A stretch of 64,000 nucleotides of DNA from DATFQE01 sp963733845 (GTDB lineage Bacteria; Actinomycetota; Thermoleophilia; Gaiellales; Gaiellaceae): positions 124,001 to 188,000 of the forward strand of contig CAVTEM010000005.1 of assembly GCA_963733845.1 (NCBI GenBank), given 5' to 3'. Shown in pieces: positions 38,611-49,204 of the stretch; the first letter of the stretch is position 1; every line of letters starts with the position of its first letter. The notes beneath the pieces are model-generated. The model was given only the letters and a program-made list of their open reading frames with translations, was not told where the DNA came from and ran no database searches. A program made the translations under genes and the position numbers.

Positions 38611-38620
38611 ACACTAGCCT
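38611..38620. promoter_or_regulatory. Interlocked divergent -10 elements (lipoprotein / uvrC)
   Basis: ACACTAGCCT contains TAGCCT on the plus strand, 7 bases before the uvrC GTG at 38628, and TAGTGT on the minus strand, 9 bases before GTG 38601. The hexamers share TA. Confidence 0.6.
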
Positions 38621-38627
38621 GGGTAGC

Positions 38628-40487
38628 GTGACGGAAGTCGCAGAAGAGCTCGAGGAGAAACTGAAGAAGCTCCCTGCAAAGCCGGGCGTCTACATCTTCC
38701 GAGACGCCCGCGGCCGGGTGCTGTACATCGGCAAGGCGAAGTCGCTGCGGCCGCGCGTGCGCAGCTACTTCCAGAAGGGCCTGCGCAAGTACCAGCAGGC
38801 GCAGCTGCCCGAGCGGATCGCCGACCTCGAGGTGATCGTCACCTCGAACGAGGTCGAGGCGCTGCACCTGGAGCAGAACCTGGTCAAGCGCCACCGGCCG
38901 CCGTTCAACGTGAAGCTGCGCGACGACAAGTCGTTCCCGTACATCGCCGTCACGGTCGAGGACGACTACCCGCGCGTGATGTTCACGCGCGAGCGCCACC
39001 GGCGCGGCGTCGTCTACTTCGGGCCGTACGCGAATGCCAAGAAGGTGCGCGAGACCCTCGACGTGCTCAACCGCGTCTTCCCGTACCGGCCGTGCGAGGG
39101 GCCGCAACCCGGCCGCCACTCGGGGATTCCCTGCCTCGACTACCACATCGAGCGCTGCCTGGCGCCGTGCGTGGGCTATGTCTCGAAGGAGGGGTACCGC
39201 GAGATCGTGGACGGCGTGATCGAGTTCCTCTCGGGCGAGACGCGGCCGATCCAGCGCCAGCTGGAGGCGAAGATGAAGGAGGCCGCGGAGAACGAGCGCT
39301 TCGAGGAGGCCGCGCGCAACCGCAACCGCCTCTTCGCCGTCAGGCACCTGGCCGAGCGGCAGGCCGCCGACCGGCGCAGCGTCGGGGACGTCGACGTGAT
39401 CGGCTTCGCGATCGAGGGCGACCGTGCGGCCGTGCAGGTCTTCCCCCTCCGCGGCGGCCGCCTGATCGACCGCTACGGGTTCCACCTCGAGAACGTCGAG
39501 GGCCAGGACCCGGCAACCGTGCTGGAGGCGTTCATGCTCGAGTACTACGGCTCGACGCCCAGCGTGCCGCCGCAGATCATCGTCGCGGCCGTCGCGGGCG
39601 ATACCGACGCGATCGCGGAGTTCCTCTCGGAGCGCCGCGGCTCGCGCGTCGAGGTCCGCGTTGCCGAGCGCGGCGAGAAGCGGCGGCTCCAGGAGCTGGC
39701 CGATCAGAACGCGCGGCTCGCGATCGAGCACGAGGAGGTGGCCGCCGAGCAATCGCGGCTGCGCCGGGTCCAGGCGCTGGAGGAGCTGCGCGAGTGCCTC
39801 AATTTGGAAGCGCTGCCGCTGCGGATCGAGTGCTACGACATCTCGAACATCCAGGCCGAGTCGCCGGTCGGCTCGATGGTCGTGTTCCAGGATGCCATGC
39901 CGAAGAAGGCGCACTACCGCAAGTTCGGCGTGCGCGGGCTGGAGTCCGGGCCCGACGACTTCTCGGCCATGTCCGAGGTGGTGTCACGTCGCTTCGCGAG
40001 GCTGCGCGACATCGCGGACGAGGAGTACGACGAGTCGTTCTCGGCCGTGCCGAACCTGGTCGTGATCGACGGCGGCAAGGGCCAGCTCTCCGCCGCCCTC
40101 GAGGCGATGCAGGCGTTCGACCTGCCCCGCGTAGCCGTGATCGCACTGGCCAAGCGGGAGGAGGAGGTGTTCGTGCCCGACCGGGCGGAGCCGATCGTGC
40201 TCTCACGCCACTCGCCTGGACTGCAGCTACTGCAGCGGATCCGCGACGAGGCCCACCGCTTCGCGCTCGGCTTTCATCGGCAACGCCGCGACGCGAAGGC
40301 GCGCGAGTCGATCTTCGACACGATCCCGGGCGTCGGCCCTGCACGGCGGCGGGCGCTGCTACGACATTTCGGCTCCGCGGAGCGCTTCCTCGGCGCCTCG
40401 CAGGAAGAGCTCGAAGGCGTGCCCGGGATCCCCGCGAAGACGGCGCGCTCGATCTACGCGCACCTGCACAAGGCAGGCCGCGCCTAG
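38628..40487 (+). CDS. uvrC: Excinuclease ABC subunit C
   Basis: A 619-residue nucleotide excision repair nuclease that makes both incisions around UvrB-bound damage. GIY-YIG domain at the N-terminus (GVYIFRDARGRVLYIGKAKSL), a Cys-rich segment (CLDYHIERCLAPC), the UVR coiled coil (about 205-240), an RNase H-like nuclease domain starting IECYDISNIQ, and tandem helix-hairpin-helix motifs at the end (FDTIPGVGPARRRALLRHF). Length is normal. Start GTG at 38628 is 7 bases after TAGCCT and lacks a Shine-Dalgarno sequence. Confidence 0.96.
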   Translation: MTEVAEELEEKLKKLPAKPGVYIFRDARGRVLYIGKAKSLRPRVRSYFQKGLRKYQQAQLPERIADLEVIVTSNEVEALHLEQNLVKRHRPPFNVKLRDDKSFPYIAVTVEDDYPRVMFTRERHRRGVVYFGPYANAKKVRETLDVLNRVFPYRPCEGPQPGRHSGIPCLDYHIERCLAPCVGYVSKEGYREIVDGVIEFLSGETRPIQRQLEAKMKEAAENERFEEAARNRNRLFAVRHLAERQAADRRSVGDVDVIGFAIEGDRAAVQVFPLRGGRLIDRYGFHLENVEGQDPATVLEAFMLEYYGSTPSVPPQIIVAAVAGDTDAIAEFLSERRGSRVEVRVAERGEKRRLQELADQNARLAIEHEEVAAEQSRLRRVQALEELRECLNLEALPLRIECYDISNIQAESPVGSMVVFQDAMPKKAHYRKFGVRGLESGPDDFSAMSEVVSRRFARLRDIADEEYDESFSAVPNLVVIDGGKGQLSAALEAMQAFDLPRVAVIALAKREEEVFVPDRAEPIVLSRHSPGLQLLQRIRDEAHRFALGFHRQRRDAKARESIFDTIPGVGPARRRALLRHFGSAERFLGASQEELEGVPGIPAKTARSIYAHLHKAGRA

Positions 40488-40876
40488 GCCTCCGGCGACG
40501 AGCTCCTGGCTGCCTCGACCAGCTTGGCCGGGGCGACCTCGGCATATGCGTCCTCGACGATCCCCGCGAGCTCGTCCCAGCTCAGCGCGCGGTCGAGCCG
40601 GAAGCCGAGCCAACCGCGGTGGCCGACGTAGGGCGGGACGAAGAAGCGCTCGGAGTCGGCCTCGACGAGCATCCGCTGCATGCCAGGCGGGGCGGCACAC
40701 CAGATCGCGAAGCGGCCGTCGCCGTGGTGGTCGGTCAGGACCATCACGAAGGCGCGCTTGCCGCGGACGAAGAACGTCGGCGCCCCGTGGCTCAGGCGTT
40801 CCGTCGTCTCGGGCAGCCCGAGGCAGATCGTCCGCAAACGGTCCAGCGTGCGTTCGCGCTCGAGCGGGTCGACCAT
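40484..40876 (-). CDS. MmcQ/YjbR family DNA-binding-like protein
   Basis: A 130-residue protein of the MmcQ/YjbR (CyaY-like fold) family. Features are LGLPETTERLSHGAPTFFVRGKRAFVMV, FAIWCAAPPGMQRMLV, and RFFVPPYVGHRGWLGFRLD followed by an ELAGIVEDAYAEVAP helix. Members have a fold with predicted DNA binding, but their role is unknown. The 3' end overlaps uvrC by four bases on the opposite strand. Confidence 0.85.
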   Translation of the reverse strand: MVDPLERERTLDRLRTICLGLPETTERLSHGAPTFFVRGKRAFVMVLTDHHGDGRFAIWCAAPPGMQRMLVEADSERFFVPPYVGHRGWLGFRLDRALSWDELAGIVEDAYAEVAPAKLVEAARSSSPEA

Positions 40877-40923
40877 CCGGCAAATCGTCGCATGCCGCTA
40901 CCGGAAACGCAGCCGGCCCAGGG

Positions 40924-42186
40924 CTAGAAGTCCCCGCCGCCCCCGAAGTCGCCGCCGCCTCCGCCGCCGAAGTCCCCGCCGCTCCAGTCGCCGCCCCAAT
41001 CGCCGCTGCCGCCGTCGCCGCCCGTGTCTGCGCCGGCGTCGCCCGCCCAGAGACCGCCGCCGACCATCGACCCGAGCAGGAAACCGGGGAAGAGGCCGCC
41101 GCCGAAAACTCCGAAAAAGCCGCTCGCGTACGGCGTCAGGCCGGGCACGCCCCAATACGGCGTTTGCCGCCCGCCCACGAGAACCTCGCGCTGCTCGGGG
41201 TCCTCGCCCTCCTCGATTCTGACCGCATCGGCAGCGCAGGCGGGAACCTCGCGGGGCTCGCCGCCGGGCGGAGCCCAGAGGACATTGCGGGTGGACGGCC
41301 CATGGCGGGGATCGAAGAAGCAGGGCGGCGTGCGGTCGGGCGCCTCGCGGCCCTCGAGCCTGGCCTTTGCGCCGGCCATCTCGTACCGGCCCTCCTCGAG
41401 CGCGCTCGACACTGCCGCCAGATCCTGTGGGCGCCGCGCGGTGTCGTATGCCCGGTCGGCGCGCTGGTACGCCTCGACGGCGCGCCCGTAGTGCTCCTTC
41501 CCCTCGCGATCGACGTCGGGCATGTCGACGTCCAGGTCGAGGTCGCGGATGTCGTCCGCGAGCGCGAGCAGGTCCTCCTGGGCGACCGTCTTACCCGTTG
41601 CGAGCGCCTCGCGGTCCCGGCGGGCGCGCCGGCGTCGGCGAAGGAGGACGAAGCCGAACACGCCGGCTCCGACAACGGCGAGGATCGGCAACCACGAGGT
41701 GTCCTCGGAACCGCTCCCGCCGGAGTCGCCGCGCACGGCGGCGGCTTCGTCGACGAACGCGAGCAGCGTGGCCGCGAGCCCTTCGTCGCTGTGCTGCTCG
41801 AACGCCTCGGTGGCGGCCCGCGCCGCCTCGCCGCGCGCGAGAACGTTGCTTCCCGCTCGGAACTGGCCACCGACGACGACGGCGTACGTGCCTCGCCGGT
41901 CGAGCGTCTGCGCGAGCTCCGCGATCACCTGTGTCGCGTCGCCCCCCGCCTCGTTGCGCGCCTCGCGCGGCAGGATCGCGATGTAGACGGGACCTGCGTC
42001 CGAGTCGGCGATCCGTTCGCGCAGCCTGTCGGCATCCGGTTGCGAGATCGTGGGCTCCGCGTCGGGATGGACATAGACCGGGTCGCTCGCCAGCGCCTCG
42101 GCGGCCTGGTCGACGATCGGGCCGGCCAGGGCTCCCGCCGGGAAAGCCAACGCGAGCAGCGTCAACAGGAAGAGAAAGCGGGTCAC
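40924..42186 (-). CDS. Secreted/membrane protein with TPM-like domain and Gly-rich tail
   Basis: A 420-residue protein with a signal peptide (FLFLLTLLALAFPAGALA). A TPM-like extracytoplasmic domain (about 25-155, with VYIAILPREARNEAGGD and TYAVVVGGQFRAGSN) is followed by a membrane helix (about 166-182) and a basic stop-transfer. A long cytoplasmic part ends in a Gly/Asp/Trp-rich tail (GGDFGGGGDF). The general plan is like YgcG-type proteins. The function of the family is uncertain; a role in photosystem repair applies only to plant homologues. Confidence 0.65.
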   Translation of the reverse strand: MTRFLFLLTLLALAFPAGALAGPIVDQAAEALASDPVYVHPDAEPTISQPDADRLRERIADSDAGPVYIAILPREARNEAGGDATQVIAELAQTLDRRGTYAVVVGGQFRAGSNVLARGEAARAATEAFEQHSDEGLAATLLAFVDEAAAVRGDSGGSGSEDTSWLPILAVVGAGVFGFVLLRRRRRARRDREALATGKTVAQEDLLALADDIRDLDLDVDMPDVDREGKEHYGRAVEAYQRADRAYDTARRPQDLAAVSSALEEGRYEMAGAKARLEGREAPDRTPPCFFDPRHGPSTRNVLWAPPGGEPREVPACAADAVRIEEGEDPEQREVLVGGRQTPYWGVPGLTPYASGFFGVFGGGLFPGFLLGSMVGGGLWAGDAGADTGGDGGSGDWGGDWSGGDFGGGGGGDFGGGGDF

Positions 42187-42245
42187 CCCGTAAGGATGCC
42201 TCGCCGAGCGGTGTCTGAGTCGGCCAGGCTGTCTAGCCTGTCGCC

Positions 42246-43163
42246 GTGGCCGAGCCCGACGTGAACGTCGTCATCTCCGCACGCGGGGTCGTCAAGCGCT
42301 ACGGCCGCACGGTCGCGCTCGCCGGGCTCGTGGCCGACATCGGCCCCGGCATCACCGGCCTGCTCGGCTCGAACGGCGCGGGGAAGACGACGTTCATCTC
42401 GCTCGTGCTCGGTCTCCGCTCGCGCGACGGCGGCGAGCTGACCGTCCTCGGCAAGGATCCGGCCACCGCGGGCATCGACGTGCGCTCCCGGATCGGCTAC
42501 GCGCCCGAGCACCACGACCTCCTGTCCGAGCTCGCCGCGACCGACTTCGTCCGCCACCTCGCCGAGATGCACCTCCTGCCGCGGCGGGCGGCGGTCCAAC
42601 GCGCGAACGAGGCGTTGTGGCTCGTGGGGCTGGGGGAGGAGCGCTTCCGGCCGGTCGGTGAGATGTCCACGGGGCAGCGGCAGCGGGTCAAGCTCGCGTC
42701 GGCGATCGTCCACGATCCCGAGCTCGTCCTGCTCGACGAGCCGACCGACGGGCTCGACCCGATGCAGCGTACGGAGATGCTCGCGCTGATCAGGCGGATC
42801 GGCACCGAATTCGGCGTCAACATCGTCGTCTCGTCCCACCACCTCGAGGAGGTGGAGCGGATCTGCGACGCGGTCGTGATCGTCGAAGGCGGCGAGGTCG
42901 TGCGCGCCGGCACGCTCGAGGACCTCCGGCGCGGCCCGGGTGGGCTCGTCGTCGAGGTGGACGAGCGCGGGGACGAGCTGGCCTCGATCCTGTCCCGGTC
43001 GGGCCTCGAGGTCTCGGTCGACGGCGACGTGCTCCTGCTCGGCGCCTCGGACGAGGCGTACGACGCCGTCCGCGACGCCGTCGCCGACCTCGGGGTCGGG
43101 CTGCGACGCCTGCAGCCGCGGGGGCGGACGCTCGAGGACATCTACCTCGGGGAGGGGGCGTGA
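42246..43163 (+). CDS. ABC transporter ATP-binding protein (exporter, subunit 1)
   Basis: A 305-residue ATPase of the DrrA/CcmA-type export family. Walker A GSNGAGKTT (41-49), signature MSTGQRQRV, Walker B LVLLDEPTDGLDP, and H-loop VSSHHLEEVERI. A C-terminal domain of about 90 residues follows, as in multidrug or membrane-protein exporters. GTG 42246 is 6 bases after TAGCCT, so it is probably leaderless. First gene of a four-gene operon with GTGA or ATGA overlaps throughout. Confidence 0.92.
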   Translation: MAEPDVNVVISARGVVKRYGRTVALAGLVADIGPGITGLLGSNGAGKTTFISLVLGLRSRDGGELTVLGKDPATAGIDVRSRIGYAPEHHDLLSELAATDFVRHLAEMHLLPRRAAVQRANEALWLVGLGEERFRPVGEMSTGQRQRVKLASAIVHDPELVLLDEPTDGLDPMQRTEMLALIRRIGTEFGVNIVVSSHHLEEVERICDAVVIVEGGEVVRAGTLEDLRRGPGGLVVEVDERGDELASILSRSGLEVSVDGDVLLLGASDEAYDAVRDAVADLGVGLRRLQPRGRTLEDIYLGEGA

Positions 43164-44032
43164 CGCAGGACGCGCGCCTCTTCGACCTCGGCTACCGGCC
43201 GTACGACGGACCCCACGAGCGTCCGGCGCGCGCGATCCTCACTCTGGTCGAGTTCACGGCCCGGCGCGTGCTCGGGCTCGGCCGTGGCGGCCGGCACAAG
43301 GTGCTGCCTGCGATCACGCTCACGATCGCGTACCTGCCCGCGCTCGCCTCGGTCGCGTTCTCGGTGATTCTCGGGGACATCGCCGTCGGGGACCTGATCT
43401 CGTACGGCGACTACATGTTCATCATCGGGACGGCGCTCGCGCTCTTCGCGGCGCTGATCGCCCCCGAGGCCCTCGGCCCCGACCGGCGGAGCGGCATGCT
43501 CGGGCTCTACCTCGCCGGGCCGCTCGACCGCAACCGTTATCTGCTCGCGAAGTGGCTCGGGGTCTTCGCCGTGATGCTTCTGATCACGGTCGGTCCGCTG
43601 CTCTTCATGCTGCTCGCGTTCGTGCTCGCGGGCTTCGGGCCGTCCGCGGGCGACGTGCCCAAGCTGCTGCTGCAGATTCTGGCCGCCGGCGTCACCACCG
43701 CGCTGCTCTACACCTCGCTTTCGCTGGCCGTCTCGAGCTTCACGGCCCGGCGGGCCGCCGCGGCCGTCGGCATCGTGCTGCTGCTGTTCGTGCCGGCCGC
43801 GGTGGTGCGGTCGGCGATCGAGAGCGCGGACGCGCCCAACGAGCTCGACCTGATCAGCTCGCCGTTCGTGGCCTTCGATCTCGCCTACCGGATCTTCGAC
43901 GAGGAGCCCGACGACCGTGAGCCCGTCTCGGAGCTCTCGACGCCCGTTGTCGTCGGCGGGCTCGGCGCCACGATTCTCCTCGGCGCGTTCGTCTGCTGGC
44001 TGCGCTACCGCCGCCTGGAGTCGTTCCGATGA
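43160..44032 (+). CDS. ABC-2 type permease (subunit 1)
   Basis: A 290-residue permease with six hydrophobic segments, preceded by a cytoplasmic N-terminus with FDLGYRPYDGPHERPARA, a motif shared by many actinobacterial ABC-2 permeases of this kind. Overlaps the previous ATPase by GTGA and the next by ATGA. The two ATPase/permease pairs presumably build one heteromeric exporter or two related ones; the cargo is unknown. Confidence 0.85.
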   Translation: MTQDARLFDLGYRPYDGPHERPARAILTLVEFTARRVLGLGRGGRHKVLPAITLTIAYLPALASVAFSVILGDIAVGDLISYGDYMFIIGTALALFAALIAPEALGPDRRSGMLGLYLAGPLDRNRYLLAKWLGVFAVMLLITVGPLLFMLLAFVLAGFGPSAGDVPKLLLQILAAGVTTALLYTSLSLAVSSFTARRAAAAVGIVLLLFVPAAVVRSAIESADAPNELDLISSPFVAFDLAYRIFDEEPDDREPVSELSTPVVVGGLGATILLGAFVCWLRYRRLESFR

Positions 44033-44952
44033 GCGACGAGCCCCGGGTCGTCGCGGACGGCGTCTCGAAGTGGTTCGGGCGGCTCGTCGCCGTCTCGGAC
44101 GTCAGCTTCGACGTCGGGCCGGGCGTGACCGCGCTGCTCGGGCCCAACGGCGCCGGCAAGTCGACGATGTTCCGGATGCTCTGCGGCCTTGCGCGGCCCT
44201 CGAAGGGGTCGGTGCGCGTGCTCGGCACCGACCCGCGCACCGATATCGGCGTCGCGCGCCGTATCGGCCTCGTGCCGCAGCAGGAGGGGGTCTTCGAGCC
44301 GCTGACGGCCCGCGAGTTCGTCGCGCTCTCCGCGCGGCTGCAGGGTCTCCCGGACCCGGTCGGGGCGGCGACCGGCGCCCTCGAGCAGGTCGAGCTCGAT
44401 CCCGCCGACTCCCGTCACCTGCCGGCGTACTCGAAGGGGATGCGGCAGCGGGTCAAGGTCGCGCAGGCGATCGTCCACGACCCCTCCGTGCTCGTGCTCG
44501 ACGAGCCGCTGACAGGCCTCGATCCCAGGCAGCGGCGCCACATGGTTGGGCTCTTCCGCCGGTTCGGGAGCGAGGGCCGCTGCGTGATCGTCTCCAGCCA
44601 CGTCCTCGACGAGGTGGAGCGGCTCGGCTCCCGCGTGCTCGTGATGTCGCAGGGCCGCCTGGCGGCGGCGGGTGACTTCCGCGAGCTGCGCGCGCTGATG
44701 GACGACCGGCCGATGCGGGTTCGCGTGCGCACCGACCGCCCGCGCGAGCTCGCGGGTGCGCTGATCGCTGCGGGGAGCGCCGTCGGCGTTCGGCTCGACG
44801 GCGACGAGGCGCTCGAGCTCGACACGACCGACACCAGGGCGCTGGCACACGCGCTCGCGCCCCTCGCCCGGGAGCACGGGGCGCGGCTGTTCGAGGTTCG
44901 CCCGCTGGACGCCGACCTCGAGGGCCTGTTTCGCTACGTGGTGCAGCGATGA
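44029..44952 (+). CDS. ABC transporter ATP-binding protein (exporter, subunit 2)
   Basis: A 307-residue ATPase with Walker A GPNGAGKST (38-46), signature YSKGMRQRV, Walker B VLVLDEPLTGLDP and H-loop VSSHVLDEVERL. The ABC signature is divergent (SKGMR instead of SGGQ), which is common in ABC-2 exporters. ATG overlaps the upstream stop by four bases. Confidence 0.92.
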   Translation: MSDEPRVVADGVSKWFGRLVAVSDVSFDVGPGVTALLGPNGAGKSTMFRMLCGLARPSKGSVRVLGTDPRTDIGVARRIGLVPQQEGVFEPLTAREFVALSARLQGLPDPVGAATGALEQVELDPADSRHLPAYSKGMRQRVKVAQAIVHDPSVLVLDEPLTGLDPRQRRHMVGLFRRFGSEGRCVIVSSHVLDEVERLGSRVLVMSQGRLAAAGDFRELRALMDDRPMRVRVRTDRPRELAGALIAAGSAVGVRLDGDEALELDTTDTRALAHALAPLAREHGARLFEVRPLDADLEGLFRYVVQR

Positions 44953-45689
44953 GCACGGCTGCCGAAGCCTCCGCCCGTCCGCGCGTGTTCGCGCTCGGGG
45001 CGCTCTACCGGCTGCTCCTGCGCACGCAGCTCACCGTGCCGCGCCTGCTCGGCATCGGCGGGCTCTCGGCGCTCTCGATCCTGATCGGCGTCTTCGCCCG
45101 CTCGGACTCCGACCCGTCCGAGGCGGCCGCCGACGCCGTCGCGGGGTACGGGTTCGGCCTGCTCGTCCCGCTCGCCGCCCTGTGGCTCGGGACGTCGGCG
45201 GTCGGCGACCTCGTCGAGGACCGGCTGCTGGTCTACGTCTGGCTGAAGCCGGTCCCGCGCTGGCAGCTGCCCGCGGCCGCACTGCTCGCCACCGTCAGCG
45301 TCGTCGTCCCGCTCACGGCGCTGCCTCTGACGGTGTCGGCCGTGGTGGCGGGCGCGGGCGACGTCGCCTGGATGACGCCGCTCGCAGCGTCGCTCGCCGC
45401 GCTCGCGTACTCGGGCCTGTTCGTGGCGGCCGGTCTCTGGTTCCGCCGCGCTGTGTGGTGGGGGCTCGCCTTCGTCCTCGTCTGGGAGAACCTGGCCGCC
45501 TACACCTCGGACGGGGCCGGGCGCTTCACGGTGATCGGCTGGGCGTCGTCGATCCTGGGCGCCGTGGACGGGATCGACGTCGAGCTCAAGGCGGGCTCGC
45601 TGTCGGCGGCCCTCGTCGTGCTCCCGGCGATCGCGGTGGCGAGCTGGCTGGCTGCGAGCTGGCGCTACGCCCGCGCAGACGTCGACTAG
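44949..45689 (+). CDS. ABC-2 type permease (subunit 2)
   Basis: A 246-residue membrane protein with six hydrophobic segments, starting inside the stop of the second ATPase (ATGA). It is the last gene of the exporter operon. Its TAG stop is completed by the first AG of repeat copy C, so the gene ends exactly where the repeat begins. Confidence 0.83.
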   Translation: MSTAAEASARPRVFALGALYRLLLRTQLTVPRLLGIGGLSALSILIGVFARSDSDPSEAAADAVAGYGFGLLVPLAALWLGTSAVGDLVEDRLLVYVWLKPVPRWQLPAAALLATVSVVVPLTALPLTVSAVVAGAGDVAWMTPLAASLAALAYSGLFVAAGLWFRRAVWWGLAFVLVWENLAAYTSDGAGRFTVIGWASSILGAVDGIDVELKAGSLSAALVVLPAIAVASWLAASWRYARADVD

Positions 45690-45851
45690 GAGGGCCTGAC
45701 GCAACGACGCTGTGCCGCCGGGCCGCGCTGCTCGCCCCGAGGCTGCGTCCTCAGTCGCGCCCGTATAGCTGCGCATACGAACGCTCCCTACGTCCTTGCC
45801 TTCGGAACGACCATCGCACCCCGGCGACGAACGTCGTTCCGCCAACCCCTC

Positions 45852-45853
<2 letters not shown>
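45688..45853. repeat. Dispersed structured repeat, long copy C (166 bp, inverted)
   Basis: Reverse-oriented relative of 4197-4361. On the minus strand it starts AGGAGGGGTTGGCGG, runs through the shared core (GGGGTGCGATG, then GCAAGGACG, then CGTATGCGCAGCTATACG) and ends CGTTGCGTCAGGCCCTCCT. It exactly fills the gap between two convergent genes, and both TAG stops use an AG from its ends. Confidence 0.85.
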
Positions 45854-47511
<1,658 letters not shown>

Positions 47512-47518
47512 GCGGCCG

Positions 47519-47528
47519 ATTGTAGATT
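47519..47528. promoter_or_regulatory. Interlocked divergent -10 elements (pruA / MGMT)
   Basis: ATTGTAGATT reads TAGATT on the plus strand, 8 bases before ATG 47537, and TACAAT on the minus strand, 7 bases before the pruA ATG. The hexamers share TA. Confidence 0.6.
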
Positions 47529-47536
47529 GGCTGTCG

Positions 47537-47990
47537 ATGCCGCCGAGGATGGTGCGCTACGCCGCTGGAGCGCTGGGGCGTGGGGGAGCTCTGGTTCGAC
47601 GGGCCGCCGGCTGCTCTGGGCGATGCACCCGCGGCCGGGGCTCGAGCCCGAGGGCGAGCACCCGCTCGCCGGGCGCTTCGCGGCCTACTTCGCCGGCGAG
47701 GACGTGTCGTTCGACGACGTGGACGTCGACCTGGAGGAGGAGACCCCCTTCGGCCGCCGGCTCGCCGAGGCGCTGCGCGCGGTGCCGCGCGGCGAGGTCG
47801 TCAGCTACGGAGAGCTCGCAGAGCTGGCCGGGCGCCGGCGGGCCGCGCGGGCCGCGGGCTCGTTCTGCGCGCGGAATCGCTTCGCGATCGTGATCCCCTG
47901 CCACCGTGTCGTCGGCGTCGACGGGCTGGGCTCGTTCGGCGACCTCGGTCTCGACTACAAGCGACGCCTGCTCGCGCTGGAAGGATGGCC
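47537..47990 (+). CDS. Methylated-DNA-protein cysteine methyltransferase, frameshifted
   Basis: An Ogt/MGMT-type suicide repair protein that takes alkyl groups from O6-alkylguanine onto a cysteine. The conserved half is RAVPRGEVVSYGELAELAG and FAIVIPCHRVVGVDGLGSFG, with the acceptor cysteine in PCHRV. The N-terminal third is readable only across three frames (MVRYA, then LERWGVGELWFDG, then RRLLWAMHPRPG). That implies two single-base insertions, one in GACGGGCC near 47601. No stop appears in the expected place before whiA, so the 3' end given is an estimate. Confidence 0.8.
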
Positions 47991-47992
47991 TG

Positions 47993-48910
47993 GTGCTCTC
48001 CGACGAAATCCGCAACGAGCTGGCCTCGATCGCGCCGAGGCGCGAATGCTGCCGCCTGGCCGAGCTCTCGGCGCTCTTCCACAGCGCCGGCGCGGTCCAT
48101 CTGCTCGGTCGCGGCGAGGTGGCGCTCCACCTCGACGTCGCCAGCAACGCGGTGGCGAGGCGGGCGTTCAGCCTGCTGCGCTCGTTCGGCGTCGAGTCCG
48201 AGATCCGCACCTATCGCCGCCGGGCCTTCGACCGGGGCACGAGGTACCAGCTGCACGTCGTGGGCAGCGGGAGGGCCTTGCAGGTGCTGCACGAGGCCGG
48301 CGTGCTGACCTCCACGCTCGCGCCGCTGGAGAAGCCGCCGAAGCGCGTCGTCGGTCGCAGCTGCTGCCGTTCCGCCTACCTGCGCGGGGCGCTGCTCGGA
48401 GGCGGCTCGGTGAGCGGGCCGCGTGCGCCCCACCTGGAGCTGCGCGCCGCCGGGCGCGCCGGTGCGGAGTTCATCGTCGCCGTCGCAGCCACCGAGGGGG
48501 TGGCGCTGCGGGCCGCGGAGCGGCGCGGTCACGCCTACGCCTACGCGAAGGGAGGCGAGGCGATCGCCGACACGCTCGCCGCGGCCGGCGCGAGCGACGC
48601 CGTGCTGGCCTTCCAGGAGCGTGTGGTGATGGGGGAGGCGAAGGCGCGCGCCAACCGGCTCGCGAACGCCGATCACGCCAACCTCGTCCGGACGAGCCGC
48701 GCCGCCCACGTGCAGCTCGAGGCCGTACGCAGGCTCGTCGACGAGGGCCGCATCGACGAGCTCGCCCCGCCGCTCCGCGAACTGGCGGAGCTGCGGCTCG
48801 AGCATCCGTCGCTCTCCCTGAGCGAGCTGGCGCTCAAGTGCAGGCCGCCGGCGACGAAGGCCTCGGCGCACCGCCGGATCACCAAGCTGATCCGGCTCGC
48901 CGAGCGGTGA
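47993..48910 (+). CDS. whiA: WhiA family DNA-binding regulator
   Basis: A 305-residue WhiA homologue: a LAGLIDADG-like N-terminal domain (CRLAELSALFHSAGAVHL, SCCRSAYLRGALLGGGSVSG) and a C-terminal helix-turn-helix (SLSELALKCRPPATKASAHRRI). In Streptomyces WhiA with WhiB controls the switch to sporulation septation; in non-sporulating bacteria it affects cell division and growth. GTG 47993 with AAGGA 7 bases upstream. Its position before gap-pgk-tpiA is a conserved actinobacterial and firmicute neighbourhood. Confidence 0.93.
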   Translation: MLSDEIRNELASIAPRRECCRLAELSALFHSAGAVHLLGRGEVALHLDVASNAVARRAFSLLRSFGVESEIRTYRRRAFDRGTRYQLHVVGSGRALQVLHEAGVLTSTLAPLEKPPKRVVGRSCCRSAYLRGALLGGGSVSGPRAPHLELRAAGRAGAEFIVAVAATEGVALRAAERRGHAYAYAKGGEAIADTLAAAGASDAVLAFQERVVMGEAKARANRLANADHANLVRTSRAAHVQLEAVRRLVDEGRIDELAPPLRELAELRLEHPSLSLSELALKCRPPATKASAHRRITKLIRLAER

Positions 48911-49052
48911 TCGACCGGTTCATACGACTTGTAAATCCCCTAGTTTTCGCGCGGCAAGGTGCGCAATACTTCGGTGCTAGCGGCGGGTCTGTGCTCGTCC
49001 GGCGACGGATTCAGACCCCGTCCGTCGCCAAGGTCCGGAGCGCGGTTCAACT

Positions 49053-49101
49053 GGAGGGGGAGGTCGTCCTCGGAGCTTCCCCTCCGGCCCGCCGCTTTTT
49101 T
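49053..49101 (+). terminator. Possible whiA terminator
   Basis: GGAGGGG (49053-49059) pairs with CCCCTCC (49079-49085), with inner pairing in the loop. Ten GC-rich bases and then six Ts follow. The gap between stem and T-run makes it a weak candidate. The flanking gap 48911-49204 shows no gene. Confidence 0.35.
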
Positions 49102-49204
49102 CTCGCCCACGAATCCGCCTTGCGCTGCGCGCTCGGCATGACGATTCGCGGTCGATTCAGCTCCTACCGGCGGGTTTGACCTTCTCCGAACGAGCCAGTG
49201 AGGG

